Positions 34,180-42,137 of a stretch of DNA of 47,821 bases are shown here, piece after piece. This DNA comes from Candidatus Eisenbacteria bacterium. GTDB taxonomy: Bacteria > Orphanbacterota > Orphanbacteria > Orphanbacterales > Orphanbacteraceae. Each line of letters starts with the position of its first letter. Position 1 is the stretch's first letter. The notes under the pieces are model-generated. The model was not told the origin of the DNA and did not search any database. It saw only the letters and a program-made list of their open reading frames with translations. A program made the translations under genes and the position numbers. Location of the stretch: assembly GCA_016930695.1 (NCBI GenBank), contig JAFGGD010000031.1:90519-138339 (forward strand), in the 5' to 3' direction.

Positions 34180-34578
34180 ATGCCGAGAGCGAAGAGCGGC
34201 CCTCCGGGACACCGGCGTCATCGCAAGGTGCTCGGTCGGGCCAAGGGATTTCGGGGCGGCCGCGGGAAGCAGTTTCGTGCGGCGTCCTACACCGTGCAGA
34301 AAGCGCTCCGCAACGCCTACGTCGGGCGGAAGCGGAAGAAGGGGGATTTCCGTTCCCTCTGGATCGTGCGGATCGGCGCCGCGACTCGAGTCCACGGCCT
34401 CTCCTACAGCCGCTTCATCGACGGGCTGAACAAGGCGGGTGTGGAACTGAACCGTAAGGCGCTCGCTCATTTGGCGGTCCACGACGAGCAGGCTTTCGGA
34501 GCCCTCGTCGAAACCGCCCGGGGCGCGCTCGGCGGCAAGGAAACCACCGCGGCCGGCGCGACCACCCAAGCGGAGTAG
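34180..34578 (+). CDS. rplT: 50S ribosomal protein L20
   Basis: This 132-residue bL20 is an early large-subunit assembly protein that binds 23S rRNA domain II. The N-terminal basic helix (GHRRHRKVLGRAKGFRGGRGK) and the globular part (VQKALRNAYVGRKRKKGDFR, WIVRIGAATR, SYSRFIDGLNKAGVELNRK) are canonical. About 15 Ala/Thr-rich residues extend beyond the usual length of about 118. It follows infC without rpmI and is ended by a strong terminator. In other bacteria L20 represses its own operon by binding the leader. Confidence 0.97.
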   Translation: MPRAKSGPPGHRRHRKVLGRAKGFRGGRGKQFRAASYTVQKALRNAYVGRKRKKGDFRSLWIVRIGAATRVHGLSYSRFIDGLNKAGVELNRKALAHLAVHDEQAFGALVETARGALGGKETTAAGATTQAE

Positions 34579-34588
34579 CCCGAAGAAA

Positions 34589-34635
34589 GGCGGCGGCGAC
34601 CGGTCGGAAAAGAGGCCGGCGCCGCCCGTTTTTTT
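34589..34635 (+). terminator. Intrinsic terminator after rplT
   Basis: GGCGGCG (34589-34595) pairs with CGCCGCC (34620-34626), supported by CCGG/CCGG inside, and is followed by CG and seven T residues (34629-34635). This is the clearest Rho-independent terminator in the window. Confidence 0.9.
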
Positions 34636-34689
34636 CTGGACTCGGCTCGGGGATATGCTATGTTACCAGGGGTTAAGGGGCAAAACCTC

Positions 34690-34965
34690 ATGGAAGACTT
34701 GAGCTTCGGTCCTCTCGACGAACAGATCGCCCATGTCCGGCACGTGTTTACCCGTATGGAGGAGCAGCGCCGGCAGTGGGAGAGGGATCGTCTGGAGTAC
34801 GAGGGCCGGCTTCGCGCCCTGGAAGAGGAACTGGAGAGCCTCCGCGCGGAGGGAGAGAACTTGGGGGCGCTCCGGTCGGAAAACGAGCTTTACCGAAAGA
34901 GCCGGGACGAGGCGCGGGAGCAGGTGCGCAGGATGTTGGAGCGCATCCGTTCCTTCGACGAGTAG
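34690..34965 (+). CDS. Short coiled-coil protein, ZapB-like by context
   Basis: This 91-residue protein is almost entirely a heptad-patterned, highly charged coiled coil from about residue 15 to the end (EEQRRQWERDRLEYEGRLRA, ALRSENELYRKSRDEAREQV). No membrane segment or signal is present. The start MEDLSFG has AAGGGG about nine bases upstream; an ATG at 34660 would add ten residues. It lies 119 bases before zapA, and small coiled-coil proteins of ZapB type are often encoded next to zapA. A role in Z-ring assembly is therefore plausible, though sequence alone does not prove it. Confidence 0.6.
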   Translation: MEDLSFGPLDEQIAHVRHVFTRMEEQRRQWERDRLEYEGRLRALEEELESLRAEGENLGALRSENELYRKSRDEAREQVRRMLERIRSFDE

Positions 34966-35084
34966 ATTCCGGCCGGTTTTCGGATTATTATATAAGCGGT
35001 GCTGGGCGCTCGGATCGAGCGGGCACTGCCCGGATTTCAGGAATTCTCGGACGTCGTCTATCGATCGTTCGTTCGTGAGGGGAT

Positions 35085-35378
35085 ATGGATCCTCGAGAAA
35101 AAAGCGCGAAAGTCACCATTTTCGGGAGCGACTACCACATCAAGGCGACCGAGGACCCCGGCTATATCGAGCGGATCGCCAAGTATGTGGACGAGAAGAT
35201 GCGCGAACTCCAGGGACGCGGCACGATTTCGTCGTCCACCAAAATCGCCATTCTGGCGGCGATGAACATCGCCGACGAGCTGCACAAGGAGCGGATCGCG
35301 GTCCTTCGGGTGCAGGAACAGGTGGACCATAGGGTGGCGGAGCTGCGGGACATCCTGGAGGAGGTCACGAACGGCTGA
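35085..35378 (+). CDS. zapA: Cell division protein ZapA
   Basis: The 97-residue protein has the ZapA pattern: KVTIFGSDYHIKATEDPGYIERIAKYVDEKM, then ILAAMNIADELHKERI and a C-terminal coiled coil (LRVQEQVDHRVAELRDILEEV). ZapA forms tetramers that bundle FtsZ protofilaments at the division site. GAGGGG precedes the ATG. The 119-base gap upstream contains an AT-rich TATTATATAAG (34986-34996), a possible -10 element, and a CGCTCG-GAT-CGAGCG hairpin (35007-35021) in the leader. Downstream follows a structured RNA candidate. Confidence 0.93.
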   Translation: MDPREKSAKVTIFGSDYHIKATEDPGYIERIAKYVDEKMRELQGRGTISSSTKIAILAAMNIADELHKERIAVLRVQEQVDHRVAELRDILEEVTNG

Positions 35379-35379
35379 T

Positions 35380-35497
35380 TCGATGCCCCGCCCGGGGCGA
35401 TGATGTACGAGAGATTCCGGAACGGGCCCTGCCCGCGACGCGGCGCACTCCTCGGGAGGAGGCCGTCCGCGCGCCGGCGGGGCTCGATGTTTTTTTT
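35380..35497 (+). ncRNA. Structured RNA candidate between zapA and rny (6S RNA-like)
   Basis: Starting one base after the zapA stop, TCGA-t-GCCCCGCC (35380-35392) pairs with GGCGGGGC-TCGA (35476-35487). This closes a rod of about 108 bases that ends in a run of eight T residues (35490-35497). Inside is an apical hairpin CTCCTC/GAGGAG with surrounding GC arms. In gamma-proteobacteria 6S RNA lies directly after zapA, and 6S is a long rod with a closing stem. The length is shorter than classical 6S (about 180), so a plain zapA terminator with a long loop is the main alternative. Confidence 0.4.
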
Positions 35498-35565
35498 CAC
35501 CGGACCGGGTCCGGAAGGATCCGCGGTCCGCGTTCACATAGACCCATTTCCGGGGGGAAAACGGA

Positions 35566-37125
35566 ATGGAAATCACGCAGATCCTCATCGCGATCGGCAT
35601 CGGGATCGCTCTCTTTCTCGTGGCTTGGGGCGTCAACCGGCGGCTCGGTAAGAACCGCCTCGAATCCGCCCAGAACCTGGCGGGGCGCATCGTCGAGGAA
35701 GCGAAGAAAGAGGCGGAGACCCGAAAGAAGGAAGTGATCCTCGAGGCTAAAGAGGAATGGTATAAGGCGAAGGAGAAATTCGAGCGGGAGACGGAGGGGC
35801 GCCGCAAGGAGCTGGCCAAGCTGGAGAAGCGCTCCACCGAAAAGGAAGCGACGCTGAACCGTCGGGCGGAGCTGGTGGAGAAGAAGGAGGCGGAGGCGAA
35901 GGGGCTCGAAGCGGAGCTGCAGAAGGTGGAGCAACAGATCCGGAAGGACCGGGAGGAACTGAAGGATCTGGTGGAGAAGGAGAACCGTCAGCTCGAGCGG
36001 ATCGCCGGACTCTCCACGGCGGAGGCGAAGGACATGCTGATGCGCAACCTGGAGGAGGAGGCGCGTCACGATTCGGCCCGGCTGGTCCGCCAGATCCGGG
36101 ACGAGGCGAAGCGGAACGCCGAGAGGGAGGCGAAGAAGATCGTCACCATGGCGATCCAGCGTTGCGCCGCGGAGCACTCCGTGGAGAACACCGTCTCGGT
36201 GGTCACCCTTCCGAACGACGAGATGAAGGGGCGCATCATCGGCCGGGAGGGGCGGAACATCCGCGCCTTCGAACAGGCGACCGGCGTGGACGTGATCATC
36301 GACGACACGCCGGGCGCGGTGGTCCTCTCCGGTTTCGATCCGATCCGCCGGGAGGTGGCGCGGAACAGCCTGGAGCGTCTCATCTCCGACGGCCGGATTC
36401 ACCCCGGCCGGATCGAAGAGGTGGTCGGCAAGGCGGAGAAGGACCTGGAGGAGCGCATCCGCGAGATCGGCGAGCAGACCACCCTGGAGATGGGGATCGT
36501 CGGTCTGCAGGACGTGCTGGTGCAGCTTCTCGGGCGGCTCCACTACCGGACCAGCTACGGGCAGAACGTGCTCCAGCACTCCAAGGAGGTGGGGTGGCTC
36601 TGCGGGCTGATGGCGTCGGAGCTGCGGCTGGACCCGCAGGTCGCCAAACGCTCGGGTCTTCTCCACGACATCGGCAAGGCGCTCACACACGAGACGGAAG
36701 GGCTTCACTCCCTGGTGGGCGGCGACGTGGCGGAGAGGTGCGGCGAGCCGCCGGTGGTGGTGAACGCGATCCGCGCCCACCACGAGGACGTGGAGGCCAG
36801 CTCGCTCTACGCGCCGCTCGTTCAGGCGGCGGACGCCATCTCCGGCGCGCGGCCCGGTGCCCGGGGGGAGACGCTGGAAACATACGTGCAGCGTCTCGAG
36901 AAGCTGGAGGCGATCGCCACGAGCTTCAAGGGCGTGGACAAATGCTACGCCATCCAGGCGGGCCGCGAGATCCGCATCATGGTCGAGAGCGGCATCGTGG
37001 GCGACGAGGACGCCGTCGGCCTCTCCACGAGCATCGCCCGCAAGGTGGAGAAGGAACTGGAGTACCCGGGCCAGATCAAGGTCGTGGTGATCCGGGAAAC
37101 CCGATCGGTCGAATACGCCAAGTAG
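35566..37125 (+). CDS. rny: Ribonuclease Y
   Basis: This 519-residue membrane-anchored endoribonuclease initiates mRNA decay. A transmembrane helix lies at residues 5-25 ([18 protein letters not shown]), a long charged coiled coil at 30-190, a KH domain at about 210-270 ([20 protein letters not shown]) and an HD domain with [14 protein letters not shown]. The terminal part [13 protein letters not shown] is canonical. Length matches B. subtilis RNase Y (520). It forms a conserved pair with the ymdB-type phosphoesterase downstream (34-base gap). Confidence 0.97.
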   Translation: MEITQILIAIGIGIALFLVAWGVNRRLGKNRLESAQNLAGRIVEEAKKEAETRKKEVILEAKEEWYKAKEKFERETEGRRKELAKLEKRSTEKEATLNRRAELVEKKEAEAKGLEAELQKVEQQIRKDREELKDLVEKENRQLERIAGLSTAEAKDMLMRNLEEEARHDSARLVRQIRDEAKRNAEREAKKIVTMAIQRCAAEHSVENTVSVVTLPNDEMKGRIIGREGRNIRAFEQATGVDVIIDDTPGAVVLSGFDPIRREVARNSLERLISDGRIHPGRIEEVVGKAEKDLEERIREIGEQTTLEMGIVGLQDVLVQLLGRLHYRTSYGQNVLQHSKEVGWLCGLMASELRLDPQVAKRSGLLHDIGKALTHETEGLHSLVGGDVAERCGEPPVVVNAIRAHHEDVEASSLYAPLVQAADAISGARPGARGETLETYVQRLEKLEAIATSFKGVDKCYAIQAGREIRIMVESGIVGDEDAVGLSTSIARKVEKELEYPGQIKVVVIRETRSVEYAK

Positions 37126-37159
37126 CGGGGGGCCCGCCCGGACCGGGCCCGGGGACGTG

Positions 37160-37984
37160 ATGGACCGGGTGCGCATCCTCTTCGTGGCGGACCTCTTCGG
37201 CGCCGCCGGCCGCCGCGCCCTCCGGGACCGTCTGCCCGATCTGAACGAGCGGTACCGGCCGGATTTCCGGATCGTCAACTGCGAGAACGCCGCCGGCGGG
37301 TTCGGCTTCACGGGGAAGATCGCCGAGGAGTTGTTCGAGGCGGGCTTCGATGTGCTGACCGGCGGCAACCACTCCTGGGACCGCAAGGAGTCGCTTCCCT
37401 TTCTGCGGGACCGGGACCGCGTGCTCCGGCCCGCCAACTTCCCCGCCGGTACGCCCGGCCGCGGGTGGGGGGTCTACCCGATCCCCTCGGGGGGAAAAAT
37501 CGGCGTGCTCAATCTGATGGGGCGCGTCTTCCTCGAGGGCGCGGACTGCCCCTTTCGGGCGGCCGACGCCGTGCTGCCGCGGATCGCGCGGGAGACGCCG
37601 ATCCTCTTCGTCGACATGCACGCCGAGGCGACCTCCGAGAAGGTGGCGATGGGGTGGCATCTGGACGGTCGGGTGAGCGCCGTCATCGGTACTCACACGC
37701 ACGTGCAGACCGCCGACGAGCGTCTCCTCCCCGGCGGCACCGCCTACATCACGGACGCCGGCATGACCGGTCCCCAGGACTCGGTGATCGGCGTGAAGAC
37801 CGAACTCATCCTCAAACGATTCCTCACACAGATGCCGGTCCGGTTCGAGGCGTCCACGCGGAATCCCTACGTGCACGGCGTGGTGGTGGACGTGGACCGG
37901 GAGACCGGCCGGAGCCTCCGCATCGAACGGATCCGCGAGCCCGCGGCGGTCGAGACGGAGGAAGAGCGGAGCGAAAGAGAATGA
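37160..37984 (+). CDS. ymdB: YmdB-type metallophosphoesterase (TIGR00282 family)
   Basis: The 274-residue di-metal phosphoesterase has the order typical of YmdB: VADLFGAAGRRAL, VNCENAAGGFGFT, LTGGNHSWDRKE, VDMHAEATSEKVAMG and GTHTHVQTADERLLPGGTAY followed by DAGMTGP. Family members hydrolyse 2',3'-cyclic nucleotides and influence mRNA decay, fitting the position after rny. ATG 37160 directly follows a GTG in the same frame; both are usable. It overlaps folD by four bases. Confidence 0.92.
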   Translation: MDRVRILFVADLFGAAGRRALRDRLPDLNERYRPDFRIVNCENAAGGFGFTGKIAEELFEAGFDVLTGGNHSWDRKESLPFLRDRDRVLRPANFPAGTPGRGWGVYPIPSGGKIGVLNLMGRVFLEGADCPFRAADAVLPRIARETPILFVDMHAEATSEKVAMGWHLDGRVSAVIGTHTHVQTADERLLPGGTAYITDAGMTGPQDSVIGVKTELILKRFLTQMPVRFEASTRNPYVHGVVVDVDRETGRSLRIERIREPAAVETEEERSERE

Positions 37985-38877
37985 CCGACCCCCGAGAGAA
38001 AAGGATCGACGGAAAGGCGCTGGCGGCGCGGATCGAGGAAGGGGTCCGGGCGGAGACGGAGAGGCTCCGGGCGCGGGGGGTTTTCCCCCGGCTGGTCTCC
38101 CTCGCGGTGAAGGACGCGGGCGCCGGGTTCGCGAGCTACATGCGTTCCCGGGAGAGGGCCTGCGCGCGCGTGGGGATCGAATCGGTGCTCGAGACGGTTC
38201 CCCTCCAAAACGCCGAGAGGGAGCTGGCGCGGGCGGTGATGCGCCTCAACGAGGACCGTTCGGTCCACGGCATCCTTCTCGGCCTCCCATTTCCTTCAGG
38301 AGTGAACGAAGAGGTCCTCTTCTCGTTGCTCGATCCGGAAAAGGACGTGGAGGGACAGCACCCGTGGAACGCGGGGCTTCTCGCCCTCGGCCGCCCTCGC
38401 TTCGCCCCCTGCACGGCGCTGGCGGTGCTGGAGATCCTGCAGGAGGAGGGGGTCCCGCTGGAGGGGACGGAGACGGTGATTCTGGGGAGGAGCCGCGTCG
38501 TGGGGGCGCCGCTCGCGAGCCTGCTCCTTCGAAAAGGAAAGGGGGGAGACGCGACGGTGACCGTTTGCCACTCCCGGACCCGGGATCTGCTCCATCACAT
38601 CCGCCAGGCGGAGGTGCTCGTCGCCGCGGTGGGGCGACCGGAGTTCGTGCGGGGCGAGTGGCTCCGGGACGGGTCGGTGGTGATCGACGTGGGGACTCAC
38701 GCGGTGGAGGATCCCTCGGCGAAGAAGGGATGGAGGATGGTGGGGGACGTGCATTATGCGTCGGCGGAGCCGGTGGCGTCCCGTATCACGCCGGTGCCGG
38801 GCGGCGTGGGGCCGGTGACCACCGCGATTCTGCTGCGCGCCACGGCGCGGGCCGCCGCCGGCCGGGAGGACGGATGA
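37981..38877 (+). CDS. folD: FolD-family methylene-THF dehydrogenase/cyclohydrolase with altered active site
   Basis: The 298-residue FolD homologue has the NAD(P) domain well kept (VILGRSRVVGAPLASLLL, VLVAAVGRPEFV, VVIDVGTHAV, ITPVPGGVGPVT). In the folate-binding domain the catalytic lysine of YxxxK is Arg57 (SYMRSRERA). The QLP motif glutamine is Gly101 (ILLGLPFPSG), and the second Asp of KDVDG is Glu124 (KDVEGQHP). The GxxPAS segment is also lost (VKDAGAGFASY). It may be a dehydrogenase with lost or changed cyclohydrolase activity, or act on another substrate. It sits in the tight ymdB-folD-xseA-xseB chain, the normal place of folD in many genomes. ATG overlaps ymdB; the longer frame upstream is a shadow. 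Confidence 0.88.
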   Translation: MTDPREKRIDGKALAARIEEGVRAETERLRARGVFPRLVSLAVKDAGAGFASYMRSRERACARVGIESVLETVPLQNAERELARAVMRLNEDRSVHGILLGLPFPSGVNEEVLFSLLDPEKDVEGQHPWNAGLLALGRPRFAPCTALAVLEILQEEGVPLEGTETVILGRSRVVGAPLASLLLRKGKGGDATVTVCHSRTRDLLHHIRQAEVLVAAVGRPEFVRGEWLRDGSVVIDVGTHAVEDPSAKKGWRMVGDVHYASAEPVASRITPVPGGVGPVTTAILLRATARAAAGREDG

Positions 38878-40106
38878 AGCGCGAGCCTTCGAGCGGGACC
38901 GGCGCGGACCGGAAGATCTGGTCCGTCTCGGAGCTGACGGCGCGGGTGAAGGGCGCCCTGGAGGAGGCCTTTCCCCCGCTCTGGGTGGAGGGGGAGATTT
39001 CCAACTTCGTTCACCACACATCGGGGCACATGTACTTCTCCCTCAAGGACGAGAGGGCGCAGCTTCGCGCGGTTTTCTTTCGGGGCAACAATCGACTGCT
39101 CAACTTTCATCCCGAGGACGGGCTTCGGGTGCGCGCCTATGGGTCCCTCACGGTTTACGAGAGGAGCGGCCAGCATCAGATCGTGGTGCGGAGTCTGGTG
39201 CCGGTCGGACGGGGGGAGTTGGAACTCGCCTTTCGGGCGCTGGTGGAGCGGCTGGAGAAGGAGGGACTCTTCGATCCGGCGCGGAAGCGCCCCCTCCCCC
39301 GGTGGCCGGAGAGGGTCGGCGTGATCACCTCGCCGACGGGCGCGGCGATCCACGACGTGATCCGCGTGCTCCGGGACCGCTTTCCCGTGACGCTTCTCCT
39401 CTATCCCGTCCGGGTGCAGGGGGAAGGGGCGGCGGAGGAGATCGCCGCCGCCATCGAGAGGATGAACGCCGCCGCGGCAGCGGACCTGCTCGTCGTCGGC
39501 CGGGGGGGAGGCTCGTTGGAGGATCTCTGGGCCTACAACGAGGAGCGCGTCGCTCGGGCCATCGCCGCCTCCCGGATCCCGGTGCTCTCCGCGGTGGGCC
39601 ACGAGGTGGATGTCACCATCGCCGACCTGGCGGCGGACGCCCGCGCCGCCACCCCCTCCGCGGCGGCGGAGATGCTGTCGCCGGACCGGGAGGAAGTGGA
39701 GCGGATCCTGGAGCATTTCGCGCGGCGTGTCGCCCGGCCGATGGAGGAGCGGCTCCGCTTTCTCGCGGAGAGGCTCCGCCGTTTCCGGGAGAGCCGCGCC
39801 CTCGCCGTTCCGGAGGCGCGGGTGCGGGAGGAGACGCAGCGACTGGACGATCTCTCCCGGCGGCTGGCGACCGCGGCGACGCGGGGGGGGGAACGCCGGA
39901 GGGAGAGGCTCGCCGCCCTTTCCGGGAGTCTCCGCGCGCTCGATCCGTCGGCGGTGCTCGACCGGGGGTACAGCATCGTGCGGGACGAGGTGGGACGGGC
40001 GGTGCTCGACGCGGCGGCGCTCGCGCCCGGCGCGCTCCTCACCATCCGTTTCCGAAGGGGAGAGGCGGACGCGAGAACCGAGCGGATCCGCCCCGCGGAT
40101 GGATAG
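38874..40106 (+). CDS. xseA: Exodeoxyribonuclease VII large subunit
   Basis: This 410-residue large subunit of a bidirectional single-strand DNA exonuclease has an N-terminal OB fold (WSVSELTARVKGALEEAFPP, VEGEISNFVHHTSGHMYFSL). The catalytic domain follows (RVGVITSPTGAAIHDVIRVL, VGRGGGSLEDLWAYNEERVA, PVLSAVGHEVDVTIADLAAD), then the long helical XseB-binding region and a C-terminal DRGYSIVR segment. The start overlaps the folD stop (ATGA). It overlaps the small subunit gene downstream. Confidence 0.96.
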   Translation: MKREPSSGTGADRKIWSVSELTARVKGALEEAFPPLWVEGEISNFVHHTSGHMYFSLKDERAQLRAVFFRGNNRLLNFHPEDGLRVRAYGSLTVYERSGQHQIVVRSLVPVGRGELELAFRALVERLEKEGLFDPARKRPLPRWPERVGVITSPTGAAIHDVIRVLRDRFPVTLLLYPVRVQGEGAAEEIAAAIERMNAAAAADLLVVGRGGGSLEDLWAYNEERVARAIAASRIPVLSAVGHEVDVTIADLAADARAATPSAAAEMLSPDREEVERILEHFARRVARPMEERLRFLAERLRRFRESRALAVPEARVREETQRLDDLSRRLATAATRGGERRRERLAALSGSLRALDPSAVLDRGYSIVRDEVGRAVLDAAALAPGALLTIRFRRGEADARTERIRPADG

Positions 40107-40377
40107 GAGTGAAAAATTGAGTGGCAAAAAAACCACGCCGGAGGCCGGCCGGATCGACTGGGAAAAGAGCATGACCCGGCTCGAGGAGATCGTGCGCGAT
40201 CTGGAGGCGGGAAAGGGTACGCTGGACGAGTCGCTCCGGCTCTTCGAGGAGGGGAACGGTCTCGTGAAGGAATTGGAACGCGCCCTCGCCGAGGCGGAGC
40301 TTCGGGTGCGGAAGATTCTCGATCGGGGAAGCGAGGGGATCCGAGAGGAACCCTTCGGCGAGGGGGAAGAGGAGTGA
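40099..40377 (+). CDS. xseB: Exodeoxyribonuclease VII small subunit
   Basis: This protein of up to 92 residues has the typical XseB helical hairpin: WEKSMTRLEEIVRDLEAGKG, LDESLRLFEEGNGLVKELER. It wraps around the extended helices of XseA. The ATG at 40099 lies inside xseA and lacks a good ribosome-binding site. A TTG at 40117 has TAGGAG seven bases upstream and would give 86 residues; both are compatible with the family. An acidic tail ends the protein. It is coupled to ispA by a GTGA overlap. Confidence 0.92.
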   Translation: MDRSEKLSGKKTTPEAGRIDWEKSMTRLEEIVRDLEAGKGTLDESLRLFEEGNGLVKELERALAEAELRVRKILDRGSEGIREEPFGEGEEE

Positions 40378-41273
40378 GCGAGGGCGTGCCGGAAGCGCTC
40401 GCGCCTTACCGCGACCGCGTGGAAAGGGCGCTGGAGCGTTACCTTCCTCTCGATCCGGAAGAGGGGCCGGAGGGGTTGATCCGGGCGATGCGCCACTCCG
40501 TCTTCGCCGGCGGGAAACGGATCCGGCCGATCCTCGCTCTGGCGGCGCACGAGGCGGCGGGGGGGAGCGGGGTCGGTGTGGACGCGGTCGCGGCGGCGAT
40601 CGAAATGATTCACACCTACTCGCTCATCCATGACGATCTTCCCTGCATGGACGACGACGATCTGCGCCGCGGTCGCCCCACCTGCCACGTCGCCTTCGGC
40701 GAGGCGACGGCGCTCCTGGCGGGGGACGCCCTCCTCACGCGGGGGTTGACGCTCCTCGCCCGAGCCGAGCCGATCCCGGCGGAGCGGCGGATCCGTCTGG
40801 TCGACGAGGTGGGCCGCGCGGTGGACACGACCGGCATGATCGGGGGGCAGGCGCTCGACCTCCTCGCCGAGACGGAACCGGTCCGGGAAAAAGGTGCGCT
40901 CGAGAGGATCCATCGGATGAAGACCGGCGCGCTCCTCTCGGTTTCCGCCGCCGCCGGGGGGATCGCCGCCGGCGCGTCCGAGGAGGCGATCGAGGGTCTC
41001 CGCTCCTACGGCGCCGCCTTCGGTCTGGTCTTCCAAATCGTCGACGATCTTCTGGACGTGACCGCCGGCGCGGAGCGGATGGGGAAGAGGACCGGCAAGG
41101 ACGCGGCGCGGGGGAAGGCGACTTTTCCGGGGCTGGTCGGCGTGGAGGCTTCGGCGGCGGAGGCGCGCCGTCTGGCAGGCGAGGCCGTTCTCGCCCTCCC
41201 CTTCGACACGGAGGGGGGACTCCTCGCGCGGGTTGTCCAGTTCGTGGTTGACCGCCTGAACGGAGCTTGTTAA
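40374..41273 (+). CDS. ispA: Geranyl/farnesyl diphosphate synthase
   Basis: This 299-residue short-chain trans-prenyl transferase makes farnesyl (or geranylgeranyl) diphosphate for quinones and undecaprenyl phosphate. The first aspartate-rich motif is HDDLPCMDDDDLRRGRPTCH with the DDxxxxD spacing of bacterial enzymes. The second is FQIVDDLLDVT. GGKRIRPIL and GQALDLL are also canonical. Start is GTG overlapping xseB. In many bacteria the order xseB-ispA-dxs occurs; here dxs is replaced by nadK and recN. Confidence 0.95.
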   Translation: MSEGVPEALAPYRDRVERALERYLPLDPEEGPEGLIRAMRHSVFAGGKRIRPILALAAHEAAGGSGVGVDAVAAAIEMIHTYSLIHDDLPCMDDDDLRRGRPTCHVAFGEATALLAGDALLTRGLTLLARAEPIPAERRIRLVDEVGRAVDTTGMIGGQALDLLAETEPVREKGALERIHRMKTGALLSVSAAAGGIAAGASEEAIEGLRSYGAAFGLVFQIVDDLLDVTAGAERMGKRTGKDAARGKATFPGLVGVEASAAEARRLAGEAVLALPFDTEGGLLARVVQFVVDRLNGAC

Positions 41274-41286
41274 GGGTGACGGTGTG

Positions 41287-42123
41287 ATGATACTCGGCGT
41301 GGTGGCGAACCGGAAAAAGCAGGGTGTCCCCGAGATCGCGGACCGCCTCAAGGCTTGGGCGGGCCGCTGGGGCGCCGAGATCCGGGTGCTCGACAACGGC
41401 GATCCCAGCGAAGAGGATCGCCTTCGCCTCATCTCCAGCGACTTCGTGATCAGCCTGGGCGGCGACGGCACTCTCCTCCATGCGGCGCGCCTCGTCGCCG
41501 AGAAGGAGACCCCGATCCTCGGAGTGAACATGGGCTCCCTCGGGTTTCTCACCGAGATCAGCATGACCGAGCTGCAGCCGGCGCTGAAGCGGGTTCGGGA
41601 GGGGAGCTACCGGATCGAGGACCGTATGAATCTGACCGTGACGATCGGCGGTGAGGAGGGAGGGGCGGCCGGCTTCACGGCGCTGAACGATGTGACCATC
41701 AACAAATCGGGGACCATGCGGATCGGCCACTACGAAACCCGCCTCGGCGGTCATCGCATCGGCCGTTACACCGCCGACGGGCTGATCCTCTCCACGCCGA
41801 CCGGATCGACGGCGTACAACCTCTCCGCGGGCGGCCCGCTGATCCATCCGGGCGTGAAGGCGATCGTGATGACGCCGATCTGCCCGCATGTCCTCGGCGT
41901 TCGCCCCCTGGTCCTCCCCGAAAGCGAGCAGATCGAAGTGCGGCTCGCCGAGCCGGGGGAGGAGATGCGCGTTACCGTCGACGGCCAGGTGTCGACGGTG
42001 GTCGGCTCCGACACGGTGGCGCGGATCAGCACCTCTCCCTTCGTCACCCGGCTGGTCCGCGTCGGCGGACCGGACTTCTACGAAACCCTGCGACGGAAAC
42101 TCCACTGGGGAAAGCGGGAATAA
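41287..42123 (+). CDS. nadK: NAD kinase
   Basis: This 278-residue enzyme phosphorylates NAD to NADP. Motifs are ISLGGDGTLLHAARL (GGDGT at about residue 58), GVNMGSLGFLTEI, LNDVTINKSGTMRI, the conserved GRYTADGLILSTPTGSTAYN with LSAGGPLIHP, and VDGQ near the C-terminus. ATG 41287 is preceded by an in-frame GTG, and AAGGGTGA lies upstream. It is followed by recN after 14 bases, an order conserved in many bacteria. Confidence 0.96.
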   Translation: MILGVVANRKKQGVPEIADRLKAWAGRWGAEIRVLDNGDPSEEDRLRLISSDFVISLGGDGTLLHAARLVAEKETPILGVNMGSLGFLTEISMTELQPALKRVREGSYRIEDRMNLTVTIGGEEGGAAGFTALNDVTINKSGTMRIGHYETRLGGHRIGRYTADGLILSTPTGSTAYNLSAGGPLIHPGVKAIVMTPICPHVLGVRPLVLPESEQIEVRLAEPGEEMRVTVDGQVSTVVGSDTVARISTSPFVTRLVRVGGPDFYETLRRKLHWGKRE

Positions 42124-42137
42124 CCCCGCGCCTGACG

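Noticed and set aside
38754-41564. Minus-strand frame of 936 codons
   Set aside because: It runs antisense to folD, xseA, xseB, ispA and nadK, all clearly conserved. High GC keeps antisense frames open; the translation is Arg/Pro-rich and unlike any family.
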